Shown here in pieces: positions 24,401-35,267 of a stretch of 49,165 nt of DNA. Location of the stretch: the NCBI GenBank assembly GCA_000310025.1, contig FN649747.1:50587-99751 (forward strand), in the 5' to 3' direction. The number at the start of each line of letters is the position of its first letter. Positions within the stretch are counted from its first letter, which is position 1. The position numbers and the translations under genes were made by a program. This stretch comes from Ectocarpus siliculosus. Lineage: Eukaryota; Sar; Phaeophyceae; Ectocarpales; Ectocarpaceae. A model generated the notes under the pieces. The model searched no databases and was not told the origin of the DNA. It saw only the letters and a program-made list of their open reading frames with translations.

Positions 24401-27400
24401 TTTTCTGTGATGGTATATTTTCTACACAACAAAGTACCGGCTGTTTCCTTCGGTGTTTTGTCACTCTGTTATCTGCGTCAGTTTTCGTTATTTTTCTTCG
24501 AAGTCGAGGCCTGAGTCATGCGGCCTAGGCCCGTACTGCTGTCGAGCGCAAAGAAATGTCCAAAAAATGGCATGGTTGGAAGCCCTTCTTGGTAACCCTC
24601 ATGTGGATTTACCTTCGGTGGAATAGAGTGGAAACACACGGCGCCAGACAACAGGCGGGCCGGCCGAGCGTCCCCAACCCTTCTTCCACCCATCCGTCAA
24701 GGACTCGGCGAAACGATGCCGCTTGCCGTACACTATCTTGAATTATTCAAACTGCCCCCCCCGGTGTTTGCCATCGGGGTTGGGTTTTCGTCGCTTGGCA
24801 ACGACGTTGTAAAACAAGCCAATCCACTTCGTGAGCTCGGCAACCACTTCACCGCTGTTTTTTTTACCTTGTTTTTTTTTCTTGGCGGTAACCATAATGG
24901 TGGTCGAGTAGATCATGTTGTGCGGGGTGGAGAACCCTCACTCCGCGCAAGGCGGATGATCGCACCACGTTGTGTTCAAATGGTCAAGCATCCTCGAGGC
25001 AGTTACACAGTGCTTGCAACTGTCTCTGGAAGTGAAAGCACCAGAAAATAAATTAAGTCATACGTAGCTGTCATCCGTACGCAAGGAAGTAGGCACAAGA
25101 TGCCGAACACCCTTAGCAGGATGCAGCTCACCCTTCATGCGACTCGCCGAATACCTCACGGCGCTTCGCGCTTGGTGATGTGAGAGCCTGGTCCGGTGAG
25201 AACCCGGCGTGCTCCGTCCCGGCTTTGTAGGGATGCGAGGTCAATGGTCTAACGACTACGGCATGCACGACTATGAGTACCCTGCCCCCCCCCCTCCCCC
25301 GCAAACCCCTTCCGTGATTCTTGCCACCGTTTTCCTCCATCGCTGGAATCTCTCGGCTGCTCGATGATAGGTTTCTGTGCCGACTCCTTTCCTCTTTCTC
25401 TCTCTCTCACGCCCCCCCCCCCTCCCGTCTTTCTCTTCTGGCTGCACCGGGGGCCGGGCCATCGTGCTTCAGATCCTGGCCCACCCGGCCGTCAAGGCCG
25501 TGGTTTCGCACTGTGGCATGGGCGCCGCCCAGGAGGCGTTGCTTTTCGGCAAGCCGGTCCTCTGCCTGCCGATGCTCGCCGACCAGGAGGTATGCATTAC
25601 GCCGACGAACCCAATGCTTTTTGTGCTACTCCCGGGGGGGGGAGCAGGAGAAGGGTACCTTGGCGGGGGCGGCGGAAGTGCGACAGATGCGGCGCCACGG
25701 CTTCAGGAGCCTAAGCTGCGCCTTTCTCGCCGTTTGTTTGTTCCTGACGCGTGTGGGCTTGAGTTGCTAGTGCTGCCGGGTTGTCACTCTCCCCCCGACT
25801 ACCGCACAGCCGTGGGGCTGTTCCATACCATGAGCTGTGTATTTTTCTGCCATAGGCGTGCCATGGTACCCCAAGATTACCCCTTGCCGTACTCTGGCCG
25901 ACATTCACGCATGTCCCCCCCGGCGCGTCGCGGGCCTTCTTCGCTGTTATTTTCTGGGGGAGCAGGACGTCGCTAGGAGGGTTATCGATGCCGGCGCCGG
26001 GCTCGGGCTGTCCGGCCTCCCCACCGGGAACATCAGCTCCGGAGACATCCGGGAGGCGGCCGCGGACATCGTCTCAGACCCCTCCTATGGCGGAAGTGCC
26101 GCTGTACTGTCTGGCGTGTTGAGGTGAGAGGGAGAAGATAAGGTGGTTAGTGGTTGGTGGTTGGATCATCCGCGGTTACAACGAACGGTCACTTGCAGTG
26201 GAGGTGTCGCATCGAGCTTGGGGGGGGGGGGGGGGGTCAATCAAGGGTTTTTCATTGACCCTTGGTTGGAGAGGTTGGTTAAGGGTCAACGGAACTGGCT
26301 ACGTACCTTTAACCGCCCACCGCGGCATGGACGTATAGCTGGACTGCATGGATACGTTTTCCGCGGACTTTTAAAAGTTAGTCGTGTAGCTTCATGCGAG
26401 ACTGGCAGCAAACATAGCTCAGCTGGCTGGACTAACCATCTACGCGACTTTGCGGGTGGGGGTTGGGTCCTCACGCACGCCGCTGTGTTCTCGTTGGCGG
26501 CACGGAATGACAGGCGAGCCGGCGGCACTCTGCGAGCGGCGGATGTTGTCGAGGGGACTCTACAGCTAGGCGGGAGTTCCTACTTGCATCCCCCAGAGCT
26601 CCGAGGACCGTGGCACGAGGTAATATGTAGTTCTTCGATTTGCGTTGTTGTTGTTGTTGTTGTTGTTGTTTCTGGCGCAGATTGGTGATCCTTGCGGTAA
26701 TCTTTGTCTCATTTTGCATTGTTTGTTTTCTTTTTCTTAGCAGTTGATCCGTGCGGTACGTAGTAGCATTTGTCTCGTTTTCGCCGACTGACATTCGGCG
26801 GGTTGGACAAGATATTACCCCGGCTAGGCCGATTTTCAAAGCTCGGTGTAGTCTGCTGATTTATTCTGCCGCGAGACCAGTGATGGTGCCGAAAATGACA
26901 GCAAAGGGGCTCGATTTGAATCCACTCGTCTATAAGCCTGCGGTGTCGGACGGACTCCACCCAATGTAGACCCCACCCCGTCTGCGGAATCAGTATTTCA
27001 CGGTCTGCGGGGACCCGCCACACATCTCACATCTAATACGTTTCTACATGCGAAGGGCCAACGCGATTGTACGAGCAAGTACGGCCATGCATACATGATG
27101 CTCGGGATTGACCAATCCCTCCCGTTTGCTCCCACCTTCCACAAACCGAACGCCAGGCCTCTGGCACCGATGCGTACGTGTTCCTCTTGGCCGGCCTGGT
27201 CCTGATGGCAGTCCTTGGGTACGCCTTGTTTGCGGCGCTCTGCTACGGCGCGCTTCTCTTGCTGCGCTTCTCGGCGAGGATGGCGGTGCGCTGCGTCCGC
27301 ATGCTGTTCGGCCTCCCGCGGCGATTCCCTCGTGTCGGCAGCGGCGGCGGCACCGTGGCGGGGGGGCGGCAGATGGGATGGTGGTGCGAGTGGTGGCGGC

Positions 27401-27975
27401 GGGGCAACCCGAGGGGTTCGACCCCGAACGGCGGCAAGAAGAACAGCGACAACGGCGTGCTGCTGTCGCCGGAGAAGGCGGCGGCGGCGATGGCGGCTGC
27501 CGCCGAGGCGGAGGCCGCGGTGGCGAAGATGATGGCGGCGGCAGCGGCAGCCGGCGGCGGCGGCGACGGCAGCGGCGGCGGCGGCGACGGCAGCGGCGGC
27601 GGCGGCGGCGGCCTTTGGGACGAAGCGCTCATGACGCTCTTGGGAGGTCCGGGACCACCGGACCCGTTCCCGGAGGACTCGTTGCCGGAGCTCGACGGGC
27701 CGGCGGTGGTCAGGCAGCACGCGCCGGGGGCGGGTGGTCGCAACGGTGGCAACGGCAGGGGCGACCGTGCCGTCGCCAGCGGCGGCGCCGGGGGCGGGAA
27801 CGGCCACCTCAGGTCGCTCTCCGGGGAGCTCGTCATGTGGCCGACGGCCCCGAACGACGGCCGGACGTTTGATTTCCGCGGGTGGAGCACCGGTGCCGCC
27901 AACGGCGGGAGCTACGGCAACGGCAACGGCAACGGCAACGACGTGGCGCCGCACCACCTGAAGCGGTGGGATTGA
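17525..27975 (+). CDS. Membrane-anchored UDP-glycosyltransferase (GT1 family)
   Basis: Exons: 17525-17682, 19348-19458, 20019-20139, 21150-21791, 22590-22778, 23375-23728, 23833-24207, 25473-25589, 25966-26123, 26514-26619 and 27157-27975; phases agree throughout, about 1,049 residues. It should transfer a sugar from a UDP-sugar to a small acceptor in the ER/Golgi lumen; substrate unknown. Signal peptide MMGLLPLWVLLTWMVFPLLA; RILFVSVGFYGHAMP with the likely catalytic His at about 76; RGHNVTFATH; PFDLVVLDMGSLGGLDFAQK; donor-binding block ILAHPAVKAVVSHCGMGAAQ (residues 651-689) ending MLADQ. A transmembrane helix (VFLLAGLVLMAVLGY) lies at about 785-813, then a Gly-rich tail, as in type I animal-like UGTs. 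The protein is about twice family length because of Ser/Gly/Ala-rich insertions in exons 4, 6 and the last exon. The join at 23729-23832 (104 bp) is either a tiny intron or a frame break. An extra exon near 20542 cannot be excluded. Confidence 0.85.
25237..25300 (+). repeat. Dispersed intron repeat, copy in the glycosyltransferase gene
   Basis: GCGAGGTCAA(T/C) GGTCTAACGACTAC, GCATGCACG, CTATGAGTAC, then a C-rich run. The same block occurs at 47611-47673 in a kinesin intron, also followed by a C run. Confidence 0.75.
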
Positions 27976-28988
27976 TCGGGGGGTGAAAGAAGGCGGTGGA
28001 AGCATCATAATACGCAGGGAGGCTTAGGGCAGGCGCCGGCGGGCGGTTGCTCTTTTAGAGGAGATTCCGCTCGTTTTTTCGCCGGCCGAACGAATTGTAG
28101 ATTGGGGCGAGTGGCAGATCGACCGTCAAACTGCCGGGTCTTTTTTACCAACGCGGCAGCTGCAGGAAAGACAAAGAGGGGTTCGTACGGTATGCTGCCG
28201 GAAGGGATAGGATAGTTGGTGATGTAGGCGCATGCAAGCTTTTGTGTCCTCGGAAGACCTCACCACGCAAGTCGGCGACGGCTTTCTTTGCTTACAATAC
28301 CCGGAGTGTCCCGGTTCGATTCTTTCCGCCTTCTCGTGCACGAGCCGCCCGATGTTCGTCCACCAAGAGAGGCCACTATAGACGCGTACACATAGGCCTC
28401 CGTGATACCTTTCCTGCACCTTGCTTTTGTCCTTGGTGCAGAAGCTTGTGTTTGGTCGTGCCGAAATATTGTGGAAGGATCGAACAAACTCCAGCAGTAT
28501 AGAGCAGGAACGAGGGTCTTAAATAGCTGAATTCGAAATATCACAGCGCGTTGTGTATGCGCACGAGGAAGAACTCTTTTCTTTTTTCGTCAGAACTAGA
28601 GGTCGATCTCAATTTTGAACAACAATTTATCGTCTTGTCTCGGTATTTGAGAGGGTCGCAATCAAACAATCCCGACACAATTTTTGCGTGCAACGAGAAT
28701 GCAGAACGAACGAGGGCAATCTGTACCACACCGACCGCAGGTGTGTACGTGTATGTCACGCGGAGAGCGTACCCACGCCGTCTCGAGTTTAGTTGGCGTC
28801 ATGCATGTATTCCCGAGCTCAACGTCTTGCGTCCATCCGGGGTCCCTTCCCGCTTCCGCTCTCAAGCCTAAAAGCAACACGCACAGAAAGCAAAAGCAGG
28901 CTTAGGGCTCGCAACGTTGGCTTGCTTTACAATACCACACTTCACGGCATCTGCGACAACTACGACTACGCCACATCTACGACATCTA
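27976..28988. other. Convergent 3' intergenic region
   Basis: About 1 kb between the stops of the glycosyltransferase (+) and the MORN protein (-). It should hold both 3'UTRs. I see no gene and no recognisable terminator or polyadenylation signal that I would defend. Confidence 0.5.
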
Positions 28989-31900
28989 CTATGAAGACCC
29001 CCGGTCGCGGGGAGGTGACCGGCTGAGATCCTTCTGCTTCTGCTTCTTGGCCGCCGCCGCCTCTTGGGCGGCCTCGAGCGCTTCCTTGCCCTTCTCCCCG
29101 GCCTGTGCGTCCATCCTCTCCACCTTCGCGCGCGCGTGTGTACAAGAGCAAACGCGCCAAGATTTCGATTGATTCAAGAATGAAGTACATGCCCGCACAG
29201 GCCAATGTGTTGTGTGTGTGAGCGCTAACTCAAATGAGCTGGAAAAAAAAAATAACGCAGTTTAACGCAAGGTCCGCACGCATGAGCTGGAGGGCAATGC
29301 GTGCGGTTGACATTGTTTCAACCCCGTGAAAAAGTCTTGAGTAGTAACAGCTGGTGGCAAGGTTGTGAGAAGGAGAACTCAACATTTTTTGGTAGCCCGC
29401 CGCTGCCTCAACGAACGCACCAACTAACGGAAGAAGTCAAGGATCACGTGGAATTCGAGTTTTTCAGAAAAAAGGAACCACTAGTCTATGAATTTACTCC
29501 GACATCGTGGACCCGTCGCGGGCCTCCACCCACCTCCTCCTGCCGCAGCCTCTCTTCTTCCAGACCCCGCGCGACTTCGGCAGCTTGGTTCGCTGCTGCT
29601 TGCTCGTCCCTCTCCACCTGTCTCCGGGCAAGTATCTGGTTCGATTCGATTTGACCAACACGCAAGCACGGGGACGAACGGTAGTATGTTTCACAGGGTA
29701 GTTAGTATGGGTATTTGACGAATAAATATTCTACCATCATCGAGTCCCTACGGGACATTCATCTATCCATGAAGATTTATTTCATGCTTCCGCTTGGCAA
29801 TGTGGTCTACAATCAGCTGATGCCTTGCACATGATGGCCATAGCGACAGCCAGCGGTGTACCAAAGCCGAACTTTTCAGAGATGACGCATTCATTCTCGG
29901 TTGTTCTTTTTCATGCGTGGAGTGAACCGACCTGCGAACGTTTCATCTCGAGGTCGAGCTCCGCCTGCTTTTCCCGTTTCGCCTTCTCCCGGCCGGCCCA
30001 CAGATCAGGGTAGTAGTAGTTCTCACGGTGGGCTGTTTGTTGTCGGCGACAGGTGCAACCGTTATTGAAGGGGCAATAAAGGAACAAAAAGACCACACCG
30101 AAGCCCTAATCACTTGGAATCAATGTAGAACTCATCGATCAAAGCGAGAGTGAATGCATCTATCGCCAACCTTCTGGCAACTCCTGTTAGATGATCCCAA
30201 CTCAAAAGTGTTATTGAAGCATCAAATTCATCCGAAACAGCTCTCAAAACTGGATGGGAATTATTGCAGCAGTGAAAAGGGTTGGAAGAGAGACCCCCCG
30301 CTGAAACAAAGTCTGTCGTTACACTGCGGATTCGGTGCTGCCAGAGGGAGCAAGGCACGTGTCCGGGAACACTCTAGATGTTAATTTGGCGGCAAGCAAC
30401 AAGTACAGGCGGTCACAAAGATGCACATCTCCAAGCAATAGTTTCTTCAGCAGCTATGGACGACGTGTCGTCTGATCGAACCGTCCGGTCAGCCAAGCGG
30501 TTCTCGTACACACCTACCTGACGTCTGCGGGTTGGCCTGGTCGTCGTCGTAGTTATACAACAGCCCGTACGTGGTGGATCCTAAAATGGTGTCCAGTGTG
30601 ATAACCCGTGGTTTGTGCCTGTACGCAACCATTTCGAGCGAGAGTTGTGGGTGGGGTGGGGGTCGATTAATGGCGGCATCGTTCGATGTTGTGCATGCAA
30701 ACGTTTTGGGACAATCACACTTGATGGCAGCTATCTAGGGATCGGTGACTCTCTTCTTTCACGCCGCATCTCCCACCCCAAAAACCTACCTCGTTCGACG
30801 ACACCTCCTACGCCTACAATACTTAGCCGCGCCCTCGGTCACGCCAGTACGTTCAACACCGGCCCCAAACGCCATGACCGTTGACCCCCACTATGAATGG
30901 GGATACGTGCAACAGCTCTGGACGACGTCACCGCTTCCATCGGGTAGATAGGTTGCAGTGCTTCATGTTGAGGTGATGACGCAGCTCGACTTCGTTTTGG
31001 GGAATGCGAACCGGTGAACAAGTATCCATGCGTGTACGGTTAGAGAGAAATTATATATTTAGTGCACAGTTGGTATCCTCGAAACCTTCTAGAGGTCAGG
31101 TCAGGGGTTTGAATCCCGGCGTAAGCGAGGTTTTCTTGCAAAGTGAGTTTTTCTCTCGCTTCCGCTCCTGGCCTAGTGGATAGCGCTAGTTCGTGTGTAC
31201 ACAGAGGGAAGAGAGTGCTGAACTCTTCTCGCCTTCGAAATCGAAGGTAAAGTACCGCAGGAAGGGAAGGTAGAGAAGGGCTCTTCTGTGTGACCACGGG
31301 TTGGAGCAAACGGCACTCATGCTGTGAGCGCTGATTTGAAAACAAAAACAGTCATTGCCCGTTTCACACCTGAGCAGCCGAAACCTCTCGTTGTCCAGCC
31401 TCACCAGCTTCTCCGTCCCATTGTCGAGCCTTAGCCGGTACCGGCCCTCTCGGTGCGTGGGGCCGACAATTAACGCCGCGCCGTCGGCATCCCTTACAAA
31501 CTCGTCCGAGAGCAGTTGGAGCCTACAGCCGGGCATAAGCTCTTGTCGTCGTCCCGCGTGGTTTCACAATATTTGGGGGCGAGGTGTCAGGGAACCGTGA
31601 ATTGGGCGGGTAGACGGGAGGGTTTGTGTGATGTGGGGAGGATGGGGTGGCGTCTTAACCCACATGTTTCGGTTTTTCGGGGGAATCACATGAGCGTCGG
31701 GTACTCGAAACCCGAGCTTCGCTGTGTCCACGACTGACTGCGGCCGTAGCACGTCAATCGTTGTGGCGATGTTTCCGTGAATGTTACAGCCAGTGGATCA
31801 ATGTCACAGCCAGTAGATCATACCGGATTCGATTTACTGCTGAGGATCGAAGATGACAAAAAAACAATACACCAGAACAAGTCAGATTTTGGGCTGGCCG

Positions 31901-34900
31901 CGTCTGCCGAAAAGGAAAGCATGGGAATGGTGCTCGGTAAATTGGCTATACGAATAGGCCGGCATCGAGGTAAAATAGCCGCTGCCCGTTCACGAGAACG
32001 TCTACCGTAATTCACCGTCGAGGAAGCAGACTCTACGATCTCGCCAGTAGATGGCCTTTCGCTTGTTGTTGTCCTCCTCAGAAATGATGGTTCCCATGCC
32101 TTGCACCATGTCCTAACATGAAAGCGCCACAAAGAGGAGATGAGAAAATGTATATTTTTTAGTAGGACAGACTACTCCTGTATAACAGCCGAAGCTATGT
32201 ACTCTTCTGTCTGCGCAATGATACGGTGTTCGGCAAACGCCAAGTGAATAACATCAGGGCTCGTTGCGGCTATGTTCGCGCACCTCACGCTGGACTTACC
32301 GTCATCACCCCCACGTAGTCGATCAAAGAGAAGCAAGAGATAACGTCGACGAGACCAGGTGACCTCGCGGTTGTACTATTGTAGATCGTTGCTGGTCTCT
32401 TGGATTGTGTGCGAAATTACAGCTCGTAGTAGACGGTGACAGATGGGTGGGTATGGTGGTTCGATAGCTTGGTCCTGCCTCGGGCGAATGGAAGCTCGGT
32501 GAGAGTGAGAGAGAGACCCTCACTGGCAGCAGAAGAAATATGTTCGTTGGTGAGGCCCAAAAAACACAACGCCGAAACTCAAGCTACGGCATCAGCGCCC
32601 AAGGCATACTTGTTTTGCTTTCTTCGCCCCTCACCTTCCAGAACTGGCCCGCCCAGATATTCCCGTTGTCCATGAGCAAGCGGCCTTCGCCGTGCATGGC
32701 GCCGTCGAAGAACTGTCCCTCGTAGATGATCTCGCCATGAGCGCGATATTCTCCTGAAAGACGACAACATCGTTCAAAGAGTGCCTTCACCACGAGCTGC
32801 CCCGGCCGTTATTTAGTGGGGCCGTCGAGGCTCCCAAGACTTGTCGAGTGATGAAGTCCTCGGCTGCCCCTCGAAAAAGGGCAGCGGACATACGTCACAT
32901 GTTGTTCAGCTAGAACACACACACACGAACGTCGTCACATATAGACGGTTTGATTTGCTGAAGCACTACTGATGATGATGACCTACCGTGGCCGTGCGGT
33001 ACCCAGGCTTCTCCCCGGCGCTTCGATTCCCCGAAGTAAAGAATGCCAGTCTCCTTGCGCTTTCCCGTGATATCACGCTTCCAGAAACGCATGGTGTTCT
33101 CTTCGATATGCCTGTCTTGGAAACGACAGCAGTAACATCCACTTACATGAGTGAAATATTGTGAATCGGATAGAACACGTGTGCCGTGAATGTCATTCAC
33201 TGGCTTGTTCCATTGGGTGTCAAGTTTCGTAAAATCCCCATCATCCGTTGTTCCGCCATGAGCTATATATTCAGCTTCAAGATGACTCGCGGAAGGCTTC
33301 GCCAACGAGTGACTACTTGCTGATACGTTCTCCATTTGTCTCGGTGGGCAGAGTATCGGTTACCTTATAAGTTCCTTTTCTTTCTTCTCCTGCTCGATGC
33401 GTTTTTCAATGGCGGCCTGCTCCAACAAGACGAAAATCATAGGTAAAGCAGAGGAGAGGTACGCCAGCCGTTGCCGTTGGGTAAGTTGGGCAGCCCACTA
33501 GTCGCGTCGTGGCATTCTCAAGAGAGAGGGAGCAGGAGAACGCAACGAAAACAATTAGACCATGTCCACGTCCTCCAGGGCTAGCACAACCAGAATTAAC
33601 GGTATGTAGGAATTCAACGGGAACATGCCTGTGTCCCTTGTTTCTTTAGTTCTTGTTTCGTCCCATCAACTCTGGGTGACAGGCTATACACACTCGCGGT
33701 AAGAGTCTCTAAGAACAGTATGAGTTTCACTGGCTTCTAAAGCGCCCGGCTTCAATGACATACTGACGCATGGAAAATGCCACCCTTCGCCTAAAGGTGC
33801 ACACATGATGGACCCGAGTTGAGTGCGTGTCGACATTGTATTCACTCTGTTTTTTCAATACGCTCTACCGCGGCACTGAGCACTTGAGCACACGGTAGGA
33901 TAGAATCAATGCATCAGCGACAGAAATTTAACTGCGATGAAAAAGCCCTGTCTGTTGTGTCACACATGCTGCGAAAGCGAGTATCCAGAGACGACACATC
34001 CAGCGAGCGAGTGAATATGGCTATTGGATTTTAATGGGTAGGTGCTGCGTTGTTGCGAACTTTGAACTCACTTGACGCTTGCGCTCGAGTTCGCGCAATC
34101 TCGCAGCTTCTTTCCTGCGCGCATCCTCTTCCAGCTTCTTCAAGCTTATCTGTAGACGAGCATTCAGCATGCAGCAGAGAGAAGTAGTGGTGGAAGCGCC
34201 GAGAGGTAATCCCACGCGCTCACTTTTCGCGCAATTGGTTGAACATTGGGCATTCAAACAAATTCAGGGATCGGAGACACAAATATTTCTTTATCCAATA
34301 GAAAACATGCATGCAATCAGAGACCCCTGTTCGCGATGCTGCAGTACCATAAAGGCAAACGAAGGGGATACATTGAAGGTCTTTTATAGTGAGTCGGGGA
34401 GAACAACTGCTGGATACGGGGCTAGGTAGCCTGTACGCCGATTTATCAGTGAATGCCAGGTGTTGATCTGGGTGGTACGTGGAGGGAGGACAGTCGGATG
34501 CTCTCGTGAGTTCAGGTCTTCCTGATGTTTCTCAGCACCCTTGTAACTCGAGGAAGTACTGGGGGCAATAGACGCGGCAAAATGTCAACACACGGACACT
34601 TTTTGCAGCTGGGAAATAGTTTGCCCGGTGGGGTCGGGACATTTTTGCCGAGATGGACCGAGAGGTACACCGCCAGTGTTTGCACTTCTGAATTCCAGAC
34701 AACAACCAAACAGCAGCAGGTGCATCATTTTTGGTCAACAAGGTCTTGATGTTCGTTTGTAATTTCCTCGAGTAGATGATGCTATCCGGTTGTGAATGAA
34801 CTGTGAGTTAATTGAACATCGTTGAGCAGAACAAACACACAACCCACCTCTTTGAGCTTCTCGATTGTGATTTGCTTCTCGGCTAGGAAGCGCTTCGCGC

Positions 34901-34985
34901 GCTCGGCTTCTGTGAGCTCCTCCTCGGGCTCGTTATCCGCTTGCTCGAGGAGCTCATTGTACAGTTTGTCCAAGGCCGAGTTCAT
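28989..34985 (-). CDS. MORN-repeat and coiled-coil protein, complete
   Basis: Eleven exons, high to low: 34985-34848, 34149-34072, 33416-33364, 33111-32987, 32753-32635, 32112-32016, 31541-31370, 30618-30518, 30032-29932, 29635-29534 and 29123-28989. Total 1,221 nt, 406 residues; every GT-AG junction keeps phase. Residues 1-90 are charged coiled coil (MNSALDKLYNELLEQ...). About 110-200 hold three MORN-like repeats: YFGESKRRGEAW...HGHGE, IYEGQFFDGAMHGEGRLLMD and, split across an intron, IWAGQFWK + DMVQGMGTII. Residues 204-261 (GCRLQLLSDEF...GRYRLRLDNGTEKLVRLDN) look like a small SH3/Tudor-like barrel. 295-406 are Lys/Glu/Arg-rich coiled coil. MORN repeats often bind membranes or serve as scaffolds, for example in flagellar and cytoskeletal proteins; the exact role is unknown. 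Its start lies 282 bp from that of the divergent 14-3-3-like gene. An alternative end is a stop at about 32008-32010 if the donor at 32015 is not used. Confidence 0.8.
31050..31345 (+). mobile_element. Candidate tRNA-derived SINE in a MORN-gene intron
   Basis: On the plus strand, TTAGTGCACAGTTGGTATC (31056-31074) resembles a tRNA A box/D arm and GGGTTTGAATCCCGG (31106-31120) a B box/T arm, at roughly tRNA spacing. The acceptor ends do not pair, so it is not a functional tRNA. A second A-box-like stretch TGGCCTAGTGGATAGCGC lies at 31171-31188. The 3' part carries the dispersed motif (GACCACGGGTTGGAG ... GTGAGCGCTGATTTGAA) that also occurs at 16736 and 45375. Target-site duplications were not found by eye. 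Confidence 0.5.
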
Positions 34986-35267
34986 GGTCTAGGCAAGCAG
35001 GTGGTGGGCAGCAAAGGGTTGCTGGAAACAACACGCCCGGGGCTGGGGCTCCTCTGCGGCACAGAGTGCAGAGTTGCACCGCGTCGAAGGGGATCCGCAA
35101 CTGCGATTGGTCTTTGTGACGGTTCGTCACGGGACTGTCAAAAATAGTTCTCTGGATTTAATGTATGCACGTATGCATATGAGCAGCTGAGAGTAGAGCG
35201 CCCGGGAGGGCTGGGACACTGGGACTACAGTAGATAGCTGATACACTGGTGTCAAAATTCGAGCCAA
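34986..35267. promoter_or_regulatory. Shared divergent promoter region
   Basis: Only 282 bp separate the start codons of the MORN gene (-) and the 14-3-3-like gene (+), so both 5'UTRs and any promoter elements lie here. I see no TATA box that I would defend. No convincing upstream exon of the plus-strand gene is visible here, and there is an in-frame stop at 35235. Confidence 0.55.

Noticed and set aside
27243-28008. Long minus-strand frames opposite the last glycosyltransferase exon
   Set aside because: They are mirror readings of GGC/GCG-rich coding DNA (Pro/Ala/Arg only); the plus strand carries the conserved UGT end and membrane helix.
31050-31127. Functional tRNA gene
   Set aside because: A- and B-box-like segments are present, but the acceptor stem does not pair and the anticodon arm is poor; better explained as a SINE head.
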